Notes under the pieces: model-generated
Told to the model about the DNA's origin: nothing
Seen by the model: only the letters and a program-made list of their open reading frames with translations
Databases searched by the model: none
Assembly (NCBI GenBank): GCA_958436475.1
Contig: CAUBKG010000039.1
Span: forward strand, 1-20,868
Source of the DNA: an uncultured Clostridia bacterium
Lineage (GTDB): Bacteria; Bacillota; Clostridia; Oscillospirales; Acutalibacteraceae
Length of the DNA: 20,868 nt
Reading direction: 5' to 3'
Shown: positions 6,987-14,600 of the stretch, one piece after another
Layout of the letters: every line of letters starts with the position of its first letter
Position numbering within the stretch: the stretch's first letter is position 1
Position numbers and translations under genes: made by a program

Positions 6987-8231
6987 TTATTTCTCCTGCG
7001 GGAGGGGCGCGTGGGGGTACTGCACGGCTATGCGGTTTTCCGGGGCGCAGTCAAAGAGATAAAGCACGGCGAGAAATGTCCATTCGAGAGGCTTCATCCC
7101 AAAATAAATGATATCGGCAAGAAACGGCGAGCGGATATGCCGGGCCAGGGGATAGCCGGTTTTATCGTAGAGCGACCGGATGATTCGGTGCAAACGGGGC
7201 GTGCGTTCCTCCAGCAGCTGTTCGAAGGAATTTGCAATGCAGAGCTGGCGGTTCACCACCACGCGGTGGCCGTGCCGCAGCCCCGTGCGAAGCGGCTTTA
7301 CCACCCTCCGGTGCCCGCCCGCGGCAACGGTGCAGAGGTAATGCTGATCGTAATAGATGTTCTGCGGGGCAATTTTTTGGGAGAGGGTCCAGTCCGCCGT
7401 CTGCGTCCAGGCCTTGATAACGCTGTCCGGCTCCTGGCCGAACAGGGTGAGCAGGGCGACGATGAGGCCGAGCAGGGGGAGGGCGGCTAGCAGGGCGGGC
7501 AGGGGCCGTGCGCTGATGCGGAACAGGAAACGCCGCAGCCGGCCGCAGGTTTGGCCCTCCTCCGGAGCGCCTGCCCCGGCCTTCTGCTCCGCCAGCGAAC
7601 GGATTGTCTTGGCGGCGATGAGGACGCAGTTGAGTGGCAGGATGCACAGGGGGATAAGCTCCGCATCGGTTAAAATCTGAATGCACCAGAGGACGCACTC
7701 TGCCGCGCCGAGATACATGGCGGCGATGCACAGCACGGTGACGAGCGGCGGCTGCCTTCGCAGGGGGAGAAACCGAGCGATGAGATAGCCGAGCACCGCC
7801 GCGGCGGCAATGACCGATACGGTAAGCACCGAGCCGGTTTCTATGGGCGTGTGCAGTTCATAATTATAGAGCTGCTCGTTCCAATCGGCAAATTGGATAT
7901 CCGTAATATAAAAATAGAAATAGGAAAGCAGCGCGCCGAGCGAAACGGTTAGCAGCTCGATTTTTTTTGCCGCGGTTTCCTCTTTTCCGGTTTTCGGCTT
8001 TAAAATCAGGAACAGGATGTTCTGGAGGGTCAGGGCGGCGGAAACCGCCAAAAGCCAGAAAAGCAAAAGCACATAAAAAAGGGCGGAATCCATGGAAAGG
8101 CCGCCTTCAAACAGGAAGACTGCAAGCTCTGCAGCCGCTGCCGCCGCAAGGCTCGCGGCGAGCGTCATGAAAATAGGCGCGCGGTAAAAGGCTGCTTTGC
8201 ATGTTTGGAACAGCGCTTTGATTCGTTTCAT
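6987..8231 (-). CDS. Multi-spanning membrane protein, DUF6688-like
   Basis: This 414-residue integral membrane protein has no known function. About seven hydrophobic segments are visible (residues roughly 20-42, 48-72, 92-112, 132-152, 160-182, 188-208, 244-268), followed by a soluble C-terminal domain of about 145 residues. That domain holds the most distinctive motifs: YLCTVAAGGHRRVVKPLR, then VVVNRQLCIANSFEQLLEE, then YDKTGYPLARHI, and near the end MKPLEWTFLAVLYLFD. This pattern resembles what I recall of DUF6688 proteins; the match is by eye only. The ATG at 8231 follows AGAAAGAGGGGG with suitable spacing. It is downstream of the ribF terminator, so it probably has its own promoter, which I could not place. 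It converges on feoB. Confidence 0.75.
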   Translation of the reverse strand: MKRIKALFQTCKAAFYRAPIFMTLAASLAAAAAAELAVFLFEGGLSMDSALFYVLLLFWLLAVSAALTLQNILFLILKPKTGKEETAAKKIELLTVSLGALLSYFYFYITDIQFADWNEQLYNYELHTPIETGSVLTVSVIAAAAVLGYLIARFLPLRRQPPLVTVLCIAAMYLGAAECVLWCIQILTDAELIPLCILPLNCVLIAAKTIRSLAEQKAGAGAPEEGQTCGRLRRFLFRISARPLPALLAALPLLGLIVALLTLFGQEPDSVIKAWTQTADWTLSQKIAPQNIYYDQHYLCTVAAGGHRRVVKPLRTGLRHGHRVVVNRQLCIANSFEQLLEERTPRLHRIIRSLYDKTGYPLARHIRSPFLADIIYFGMKPLEWTFLAVLYLFDCAPENRIAVQYPHAPLPQEK

Positions 8232-8258
8232 GGATTCCCCCTCTTTCTTATTTCAAGC

Positions 8259-8290
8259 AATAAAAATACCGGCCTTTTCACAAAGGCCGG
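8259..8290 (-). terminator. Terminator of the rimP-ribF operon
   Basis: On the minus strand, CCGGCCTTT (8290-8282) pairs perfectly with AAAGGCCGG (8277-8269), loop GTGA, and is followed by TATTTTTATT. It is a textbook rho-independent terminator 9 nt after the ribF stop. Confidence 0.9.
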
Positions 8291-8298
8291 GTAAAAGG

Positions 8299-9195
8299 TT
8301 ATGAATTCATCTGCCGGAATATGTGGGAGGCGGATTCCGCATCCCGCGCAATGGCGGCCTTGAGCTCATTGAGGGAGGAAAACTTCTGCTCGCCGCGCAG
8401 GAACCGGAGCAGGGAAACCCGGACGGGCCTCCCGTATAAATCCCCGGAAAAGCCGAGGAGATAGGTTTCTGCGAGCGGGTAAGGGGAGCGCACCGTGGGG
8501 CGCACGCCGATATTGGTCACAGCGGGATAGCGTTTCCCTTCCACCTCGGCAAAAGAGGCGTACACGCCGAAGCGGGGCAGGAGAAAATCTGCGGGGAAAT
8601 GCTGGTTGATGGTGGGCGCGCCGAGGGTGCGGCCGCGCTTGTCGCCATCCGACACCGGCAGGGTGAAGCCGTAGGGGCGGCCGAGCAGTGCGGAGGCGGC
8701 GGGGATATCGCCCGCTTCTATGAGGGCACGGATGCGCGTGGAGCTGACCGGCTCACCGCCCTGCCGCACAGCGGGGACAACGGCGGCTTCGATCCCCCGC
8801 GCGGCGCAGAGAGCGGTCAGGTCCTGCGCAGCGCCGGCGGCGTTTTTTCCAAAGTGAAAGTTGAAACCGCAGGCGACCCTCTCGGCACGAAAGAGGCGAA
8901 GAAGGATGCGGTCGATAAATTCTTCCGGGGAAAACTCCTGCACTTCGGAAAGATTGGCGGTGCAGAGCACGTCCACCCCGAGGGAGGAAAGAATTTGGGC
9001 TTTATCCTGCGGGACCATCAGGCGGCGCGCGCCCTTCCGGCAGCCCTCCAGCGCCAGCACCACGGTGGACAGCCCCGGTTGCTTTGCCGCTTCCACCACC
9101 TGTTTGTGCCCCGTGTGGACACCGTCGAACACGCCGACGGCCACGGACGACGGCCCTTCGAGGGGTGTTTCCGGAAGAGTATGGTAAATCGTCAA
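8299..9195 (-). CDS. ribF: Bifunctional riboflavin kinase / FAD synthetase
   Basis: RibF phosphorylates riboflavin to FMN and then adenylates FMN to FAD. The 298-residue length is typical. The N-terminal FAD synthetase (nucleotidyltransferase) domain shows GVFDGVHTGH (21-30), GFNFHFGKN (110-118) and SSTRIR (151-156). The C-terminal kinase domain shows GRTLGAPTIN (188-197) and AETYLLGFSGDLYG, which carries the likely catalytic Glu. The start is TTG (9195-9193), preceded by AAGGAG with 9 nt spacing, and it begins 13 nt after the truB stop; no better ATG exists. The TTG may lower expression relative to truB. It is the last gene of the operon. No FMN riboswitch is seen, so control is through the operon promoter. 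Confidence 0.95.
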   Translation of the reverse strand: MTIYHTLPETPLEGPSSVAVGVFDGVHTGHKQVVEAAKQPGLSTVVLALEGCRKGARRLMVPQDKAQILSSLGVDVLCTANLSEVQEFSPEEFIDRILLRLFRAERVACGFNFHFGKNAAGAAQDLTALCAARGIEAAVVPAVRQGGEPVSSTRIRALIEAGDIPAASALLGRPYGFTLPVSDGDKRGRTLGAPTINQHFPADFLLPRFGVYASFAEVEGKRYPAVTNIGVRPTVRSPYPLAETYLLGFSGDLYGRPVRVSLLRFLRGEQKFSSLNELKAAIARDAESASHIFRQMNS

Positions 9196-9208
9196 GGCAA
9201 GATACTCC

Positions 9209-10096
9209 TTACAGATGGCATTTTACTTTCAACTCGCCTTTTTCCGCATCGGCGTTTCCGAGCCCGAGCAAGACGCGGCCGGGGGCGTACACCCGGTAAA
9301 GCCCCGAAGGCTCCTCCAGGGGAAGACGCTCGAAGCTGAGGCCGCCCCCGTTCTGAAAGCGGGACGCCTGCGCCGCCGAAACGGCGACCTCCGGATAACC
9401 GAGCAGGGCACGCTCGGGGGAGAGAATAGCGTTCAGCAGCTCTTCCCGGCTCATCGCCCGCAGCTCGTCCAGCGTGCGGCAATCGGAAAGGGAGAACCCG
9501 CAGGCCATAGTGCGGCGCAGGCCGGTCATCACCGCGCCGCAGGAAAGCCGCTCGCCGATATCCCGGCAGAGGGAGCGGATATACGTCCCCTTGGAGCAAT
9601 GGACCTCCATGGTATATTCCCCCGCCTCCTCCCGGCAGGAAACGAGATGGATGGAATGAATGGTGACTTCCCGCGGCTCGCGTTCCACCTCTTTCCCCTC
9701 TCGTGCCAGCTTATAAAGGCGGACGCCGTCTTTTTTTACGGCGGAGTACATCGGGGGGAGCTGGAGCTGCGGACCTTCCATCGTGCGCAGCACCGCCACC
9801 ACATCGCTCTCCGAAGCGGTAACGGGCTTCTCTTCGAGCACCGTGCCGGTGCTGTCCTCCGTGTCGGTCGTGACGCCGAGGCGGAAGGAGGCAAGGTAAG
9901 CCTTATCTTCGGTGGGGAGCAGGGGGAGCAGGCGGGTGCATTTACCGAACAGGACGGGAAGCGCGCCGGTGGCCATGGGGTCGAGCGTGCCCGTGTGGCC
10001 GATCCGGCGCTCGCCGCTGAGCCGGCGCAGCACGGCGACCACATCGAACGAGGTATAATCCGCCGGCTTATCCACCGGGAGGATGCCGCTCAGCAT
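9209..10096 (-). CDS. truB: tRNA pseudouridine(55) synthase
   Basis: TruB converts U55 to pseudouridine in the T loop of tRNAs. The 295-residue protein begins with the family signature GILPVDKPADYTSFDVV and carries HTGTLDPMATG (34-44) with catalytic D39. It also has DKAYLASFRLG and, later, CSKGTYIRSLCRDIGE, all typical. A C-terminal PUA-like segment (YRVYAPGRVLLGLG) follows. The ATG (10096) overlaps the nrnA stop by 7 nt, so translation is coupled. It is located before ribF, as in many Firmicutes. Confidence 0.97.
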   Translation of the reverse strand: MLSGILPVDKPADYTSFDVVAVLRRLSGERRIGHTGTLDPMATGALPVLFGKCTRLLPLLPTEDKAYLASFRLGVTTDTEDSTGTVLEEKPVTASESDVVAVLRTMEGPQLQLPPMYSAVKKDGVRLYKLAREGKEVEREPREVTIHSIHLVSCREEAGEYTMEVHCSKGTYIRSLCRDIGERLSCGAVMTGLRRTMACGFSLSDCRTLDELRAMSREELLNAILSPERALLGYPEVAVSAAQASRFQNGGGLSFERLPLEEPSGLYRVYAPGRVLLGLGNADAEKGELKVKCHL

Positions 10097-11046
10097 GAGC
10101 TCCCCAGCGCCAGCTCCGCTTCCCGGAGCAGGCGGGCGTGGAGCTCTTCATAGCTGCCGGAAGCCTGGCATCCCGCGGCGCGCGCATGGCCGCCCCCTCC
10201 GAAGAGGGCGCAGAAACGGGAAGCGTCTATGCTTTCGCGTGTGCGCACGGAAATTTTATATTTCCCCAGTTCCTTTTCCCGAACGGTGATGCCGATTTCC
10301 ACGCCCTTGATCTTGCGGGGCAGGGAGGTGATGCCCTCGAGGTCGCAGTCCGCCGCACCGGAGGATTCGCGCATTGCACGGGTGATGTAGAGGATGGCGC
10401 AGCGGCCGTCAAAGTGCAGCTCGAGCGTATCGAGCGCCATGCGTTCGATCGTGAGGCGCTCTTTTGTGACCGTATCGAACATGAGGCGGTTGATTTCTCC
10501 ATAATCCGCGCCCCGTTCCATCATTTCGGCGGCTACGGTATGCGTCCAAGGAGTGGTGTTGGTGAATTTAAAACAGCCGGTATCGGTGGCGATGCCGGTA
10601 TAGATGCCGTCCGCCATATCGGAAGTGATTTCTACCCGGAGCTCCTTTACGATGCTGTAAACAAGCTCCGCCGTGGCGCTGGAAAGGCCGTTTAGCAGCG
10701 TGTGCTCGGCATACAGCGTATTGGAGGGGTGGTGGTCGATGCAGAGCTTCACGCGGCCGGCATAAATGGAGAGCGCTTTTCCCAGCAGCTGCGGGTCGGC
10801 AATGTCCACCGCAACGACCGTTTTCGGATCAAATTCCTCCTTTGGCAGCCCGCGGAAGAGGTAATCGTATTTTTCGGGGATTTCGTCCGAGCACACCACC
10901 CGCGCGCGTTTCCCAAGCGCCAGAAGGGCCCGGCAGAGCGCGCTGGCCGAGCCGAGCGTGTCCCCGTCAGGGCTCTGGTGGGTCAGAAGCAGAACATCCT
11001 CCATGGAACGGATGAGCGCCACTGCCTCGTCTAAGGTAATTTTCAT
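10090..11046 (-). CDS. nrnA: DHH/DHHA1 phosphoesterase, NrnA-type (nanoRNase / pAp phosphatase)
   Basis: NrnA-type enzymes degrade 2-5 nt RNAs and dephosphorylate 3'-phosphoadenosine 5'-phosphate. The 318-residue protein shows DHH family motif I HQSPDGDTLGS (D27, D29), motif II VAVDIAD (D81), the DHH motif IDHHPSN (D104-H105-H106), and the DHHA1 substrate motif GGGGHARAAG (283-292). The Asp/His residues bind two Mn ions in the family. The ATG at 11046 is preceded by a GGTGAT-type site rather than AGGAGG. It follows rbfA after 156 bp of structured spacer and overlaps truB. In B. subtilis ytqI/nrnA lies elsewhere, but this rbfA-nrnA-truB order is widespread in Clostridia. Confidence 0.94.
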   Translation of the reverse strand: MKITLDEAVALIRSMEDVLLLTHQSPDGDTLGSASALCRALLALGKRARVVCSDEIPEKYDYLFRGLPKEEFDPKTVVAVDIADPQLLGKALSIYAGRVKLCIDHHPSNTLYAEHTLLNGLSSATAELVYSIVKELRVEITSDMADGIYTGIATDTGCFKFTNTTPWTHTVAAEMMERGADYGEINRLMFDTVTKERLTIERMALDTLELHFDGRCAILYITRAMRESSGAADCDLEGITSLPRKIKGVEIGITVREKELGKYKISVRTRESIDASRFCALFGGGGHARAAGCQASGSYEELHARLLREAELALGSSC

Positions 11047-11104
11047 ATGTTATCACCGTCTTTCCGGGGGCAGATATGCCGCCGGAGGATAAGTTCCGGG
11101 AAAT

Positions 11105-11182
11105 CCGCCGGGGCGTTTTTTCCGCCGGCGGGTCTCTGTTTTCCGCGCACAGCCGGGTGCTCCCAGGGCCGCGCGCGGAAAA
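11105..11182 (-). other. Structured rbfA-nrnA spacer with two long stems
   Basis: Within the 156-bp intercistronic gap, TTTTCCGCGC (11139-11148) pairs with GCGCGGAAAA (11173-11182), enclosing 24 nt. CCGCCGG (11105-11111) pairs with CCGGCGG (11125-11131). No T tract follows either stem in the direction of transcription, so they look like RNA processing, stability or translation-control structures rather than terminators. Confidence 0.45.
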
Positions 11183-11202
11183 GGGCGTGAAACGCAGCGT
11201 TT

Positions 11203-11562
11203 TTATTTTTCCGGCTCTGCCGGCCCTTCGAGTTCATTGAGCAGGGAAGCGATCTCGGCGCCGTGCGCAATAGAATCGTCGGCAATGAAACGGAGCTCCG
11301 GCGTTTTCCGGATGGAAAGGCGCGAGGAAAGCTCCCGGCGGATATAGCCCGCCGCGGATTTCAGGCCCTTCACCGAATTCTGCGCGGCAGCGAGCCCTTC
11401 CATGGCGCTCACATAAACCTTCGCGTAGGAGAGGTCGTTCGAAACCTCCACGCGCACCACGGTGAGGAACCCGGAAATGCGCGGGTCTTTGAGGCCGCGC
11501 ACGATATCGCACAGCTCGCGGTGGATATCCTCAGTTACGCGGTCGATCCGATAACCAGCCAT
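11203..11562 (-). CDS. rbfA: Ribosome-binding factor A
   Basis: RbfA binds immature 30S subunits and helps 16S rRNA 5'-end maturation, notably in the cold. It is 119 residues, the usual size, with a KH-like fold: RIDRVTEDIHRELCDIVR, DPRISGFLTVVRVEVSNDLSYAKVYVS, and the later helix LKSAAGYIRRELSSRLSIRKTPELRF. The ATG at 11562 follows AAAGGA with 7 nt spacing and lies 39 nt after the infB stop. Position between infB and nrnA/truB fits the conserved order. Confidence 0.96.
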   Translation of the reverse strand: MAGYRIDRVTEDIHRELCDIVRGLKDPRISGFLTVVRVEVSNDLSYAKVYVSAMEGLAAAQNSVKGLKSAAGYIRRELSSRLSIRKTPELRFIADDSIAHGAEIASLLNELEGPAEPEK

Positions 11563-11601
11563 AAAACGTCCTTTCTATCTGTGCAGGGCGATGCCCCGCG
11601 G

Positions 11602-13926
11602 TCAGTCTTCGCGATATTCCTCCACGGTGTACGCTTCGAAAATATCGCCTTCCTTGATATCGTTGAATTTTTCGAGCCCGATGCCGCACTCATAGCCCTG
11701 GGCGACTTCCTTCACATCGTCCTTGAAGCGGCGCAGGGAGCTCATTTTGTCTTCCGCGATGACGATGCCGTCCCGCACCACGCGGATGCTGGCCGAGCGG
11801 AGGACCTTGCCCTCGGTGACGTAAACGCCGGCGACCGTGCCGACATTGGAAATCTTGTATACCTGGCGCACTTCCATGCGGCCGAGCTCCACATCGCGGA
11901 ATTTCGGGGCCAGCATGCCTTTCAGGGCCGATTCGATTTCCTCGATACAGTCGTAAATTACGCGGTAGAGGCGCATATCCACGCCGTCACGCTCGGCATT
12001 GTCGCGCGCGGAGGGCTCCGGGCGGACGTTGAAGCCGACGATAATGGCATTGGAAGCGTTGGCGAGCATGACGTCCGATTCGCTCACCGCGCCCACGCCG
12101 CCGTGGATGACGCGCACGGCCACCTCGTCGTTCGAGAGCTTTTCGAGCGACTGGCGGACAGCCTCCACCGAGCCCTGCACGTCTGCCTTTACAATGATAT
12201 TGAGGTTCTTTACCTCACCCTCCTGCATCTGGCTGAAGAGGTTATCGAGCGTTACCTTCTGCACGGCGTTGAATTCCTCTTCCTTGGCGGCTGCCTTGCG
12301 CTGCTCCACGAGCTCGCGGGCCAGGCGCTCATCGGAAACGACGTTGAAAATATCGCCGCCGGCGGGAACATCGGCAAGGCCGGTGATCTTCACCGGGACA
12401 GACGGCCCCGCTTCCTTCACCCTGCGGCCGCGCTCGTCGGTCATGACGCGCACCTTACCGACCGCAGAGCCTGCCACGATCACATCGCCCTGATGGAGGG
12501 TGCCGTTCTGGACGATGACGGTAGCAACCGGGCCGAGGCCCTTATCGAGCTGCGCTTCCACCACGGTGCCCTTAGCCGCGCGGTTGGGGTTGGCTTTGAG
12601 CTCCTGCATTTCCGCAACGAGAATGACGGTTTCGAGGAGCTTATCGATGTTTGTATGCTGCTTGGCCGAAATGGGCACGCAGATGGTATCTCCGCCCCAT
12701 TCCTCCGGTACGAGGCCGTGCTCGGTGAGCTGCTGCTTGATCTGGTCGGGGGTAACGCCGGGTTTATCCATCTTATTGATGGCTACAATAATCGGGATTT
12801 CCGCCGCCTTCGCGTGGTTGATGGCTTCGATGGTCTGGGGCATGATGCCGTCGTCCGCGGCGACGACGAGAATCGCGATATCCGTTACCTGTGCGCCGCG
12901 CGCACGCATGGAGGTAAACGCGGCGTGACCGGGGGTATCAAGGAAGGTGATGTCCTTGCCCATGACCTCAACGCGGTAAGCGCCGATGTGCTGGGTGATG
13001 CCGCCCGCCTCGGTGGAGGTGACGTTGGTATCGCGGATGGCGTCGAGCAGGGAGGTTTTGCCGTGGTCGACGTGGCCCATCACGACCACGACCGGGCTGC
13101 GGGGCTCGAGCTCTTCGTCCTTGTCCTCGCTGTCGTCTATGATTTTGTCTTCGATTGTAACAACGACCTCGCGCTCCACAATAGCGTTGAGCTCACCCGC
13201 CACCAGTTCAGCGGTATCGTAATCGATGCTCTGGGTCACGTTGGCCATAACACCCAGCTTCATCAGTTGCTTGATGACCTCGTTCGCCTGGATTTTCAGG
13301 CGCATAGCGAGCTCGCCGACAGTGATCTCCTCACCGACGGTCACCTTCATGGGGGCCTTCTTCTGGCGCTCCATGGCAAGGCGCTTCAAGCGCTCGGCCT
13401 CCGTTTCCCGGCGGGCGCGGGGCGGGCGGCGGTCCTGCGAGCGCTGCTTGATCTTCTGCTTGTGAACGATATTATCGCTGCGAGTAGTGTTTGCAGGCGC
13501 GATGCGTTCATACTTTTCATTATATTTTTCCATCTCCACATGCGCGGAGCGGGTATCCACATGGCGAACCTGTGCCGGGCCCCTTCCGGGCGCGGCGTTC
13601 TTCCCCGGTGCGGGGGAAGCGCCTTTCTGGCCCTCGGCCGTCTTTTTGCCGGAGGCAGCCGGAGCGGCCGGGTTCTCCGCCGCCTTTGGGGCTTCCGGCT
13701 TCTTTTCGGGCTTTTTCTCCGCAGCGGTGGCAAAGTAGGCATCGAAATTTTCCACCTGGTTGTTCTGGGTGAAGTATTCGAGCACAATATCGAGCTGGTC
13801 TTCGGTCAGGGCGGTCATGTGTTTCACAGGGCCCTCAAAATATTTCTGAAGCAGGTCCACCACGGATTTGCTGGGAGCGCCCAAATCCTTGGCGACTTCA
13901 TGTACACGGTATTTATTCATCATCAT
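11602..13926 (-). CDS. infB: Translation initiation factor IF-2
   Basis: IF-2 is the GTPase that places initiator fMet-tRNA in the P site and promotes subunit joining. At 774 residues it has a short IF2N-type helical domain (residues 3-50: YRVHEVAKDLGAPSKSVVDL), an Ala/Pro/Lys-rich linker (about 65-130), a second IF2N-like domain near 200 (VGELAMRLKIQANEVIKQL), and the G domain from about residue 280. G1 is GHVDHGKTS, with Ser in place of the more common final Thr; then DTPGHAAF, NKMD and ISAK. The C-terminal domains show NVRPEPSA and LRRFKDDVKEV. Three ATGs in a row (13926, 13923, 13920) follow GGGGAGG; the first is taken. It starts 5 nt after the ylxQ stop. Confidence 0.98.
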   Translation of the reverse strand: MMMNKYRVHEVAKDLGAPSKSVVDLLQKYFEGPVKHMTALTEDQLDIVLEYFTQNNQVENFDAYFATAAEKKPEKKPEAPKAAENPAAPAASGKKTAEGQKGASPAPGKNAAPGRGPAQVRHVDTRSAHVEMEKYNEKYERIAPANTTRSDNIVHKQKIKQRSQDRRPPRARRETEAERLKRLAMERQKKAPMKVTVGEEITVGELAMRLKIQANEVIKQLMKLGVMANVTQSIDYDTAELVAGELNAIVEREVVVTIEDKIIDDSEDKDEELEPRSPVVVVMGHVDHGKTSLLDAIRDTNVTSTEAGGITQHIGAYRVEVMGKDITFLDTPGHAAFTSMRARGAQVTDIAILVVAADDGIMPQTIEAINHAKAAEIPIIVAINKMDKPGVTPDQIKQQLTEHGLVPEEWGGDTICVPISAKQHTNIDKLLETVILVAEMQELKANPNRAAKGTVVEAQLDKGLGPVATVIVQNGTLHQGDVIVAGSAVGKVRVMTDERGRRVKEAGPSVPVKITGLADVPAGGDIFNVVSDERLARELVEQRKAAAKEEEFNAVQKVTLDNLFSQMQEGEVKNLNIIVKADVQGSVEAVRQSLEKLSNDEVAVRVIHGGVGAVSESDVMLANASNAIIVGFNVRPEPSARDNAERDGVDMRLYRVIYDCIEEIESALKGMLAPKFRDVELGRMEVRQVYKISNVGTVAGVYVTEGKVLRSASIRVVRDGIVIAEDKMSSLRRFKDDVKEVAQGYECGIGLEKFNDIKEGDIFEAYTVEEYRED

Positions 13927-13931
13927 ATAGA

Positions 13932-14252
13932 CTATTCCTCCCCTTCGATTTTACGGATACAACCGGAAAGGCCTTTTGCCATGCCGGCGTCGGTTACGCT
14001 GAAAAATGCGGCCTTGCTTCCCGCAGCGCGGGATAATTCCTCTGCCGTGCAGCGGAGCGTGTAAAAGGGCACGCCGCATTCGCCGCAGGCGCGGGAAAGC
14101 TTGAAAACAGCTTTTTCGGAGCTATCGCAGGCCGCCGCCGCAAGGCGGGCGGAACCATCGAGAACGGATTTCAGAGACATATCGTAACCCAGAACGAGCT
14201 TGCCGGCCCTCCGGCACAGCCCGAGGCGGGATAAAACAGGATCATTCTTCAT
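13932..14252 (-). CDS. ylxQ: L7Ae/L30e-family RNA-binding protein, YlxQ-like
   Basis: YlxQ is a small protein of the ribosomal L7Ae family found beside infB; members bind kink-turn RNA. The ATG at 14252 is chosen (106 residues): it gives the normal family N-terminus (PVLSRLGLCRRAGKLVLGYD) and follows GGAGGA, while the longer open frame upstream runs through ylxR in another frame. Features seen: GLCRRAGKLVLG (K-turn-binding region), AAAACDSSEKAVFKL, and GVPFYTLRCTAEELSRAAG. It overlaps ylxR by 11 nt. The exact cellular role is not established. Confidence 0.9.
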   Translation of the reverse strand: MKNDPVLSRLGLCRRAGKLVLGYDMSLKSVLDGSARLAAAACDSSEKAVFKLSRACGECGVPFYTLRCTAEELSRAAGSKAAFFSVTDAGMAKGLSGCIRKIEGEE

Positions 14253-14514
14253 GTTGGCGCAGCTCCTCCTCCATGGCGCCGTAAACCTCCGGAGGGATGG
14301 CGCATTCGAGAGAACGTTCGATCCGTTTTGTTTTCTGCGCTTTTTTGAGGCACTCGGCGCTGCGGCACACATAAGCCCCCCGGCCGGATTTCTTTCCGGT
14401 GAGGTCGAGGGAGATTTCCCCCTCGGGGCTTCGCACCACGCGCACGAGCTCGCGTTTGGGCTTCATTTCCCCGCAGCCGGTGCACATTCTCATAGGTATT
14501 TTCTTTTGCTGCAT
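14242..14514 (-). CDS. ylxR: YlxR-family RNA-binding protein (RnpM, RNase P modulator)
   Basis: YlxR is a small RNA-binding protein; the B. subtilis member has been reported to bind and modulate RNase P (hence RnpM). The 90-residue product begins QQKKIPMRMCTGCGEMKPKR, the family signature with its Cys-x-x-Cys pair, then LVRVVRSPEGEISLDLTGK and SGRGAYVCRSAECLKKAQK with two more Cys. The ATG at 14514 has only a weak GGAT-type site; an ATG 21 nt further on is possible, but the family N-terminus favours this one. It lies 86 nt after nusA and overlaps ylxQ. Confidence 0.93.
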   Translation of the reverse strand: MQQKKIPMRMCTGCGEMKPKRELVRVVRSPEGEISLDLTGKKSGRGAYVCRSAECLKKAQKTKRIERSLECAIPPEVYGAMEEELRQHEE

Positions 14515-14567
14515 CTAAAAACATCCATTCCGCCGTCCAGTAACCGGCAAAAAACTTTTTCCCCGGG

Positions 14568-14590
14568 AAACAAGCCCCTCCCGGAAGGGC
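14568..14590 (-). terminator. Weak terminator/attenuator-like stem between nusA and ylxR
   Basis: On the minus strand, GCCCTTC pairs with GAGGGGC (one G-U, 3-nt loop; 14590-14574) and is followed by TTGTTT (14573-14568). It lies 10 nt after the nusA stop, inside an operon that must continue to infB, so partial termination or processing is more likely than a true end. Confidence 0.4.
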
Positions 14591-14600
14591 CCCAAGGATC

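Noticed and set aside
11263..14064. A 933-codon open frame antisense to infB and rbfA
   Set aside because: It runs opposite well-identified genes, has a biased His/Asp/Val-rich composition typical of antisense of GC-rich coding DNA, no ribosome binding site and no recognisable domain.
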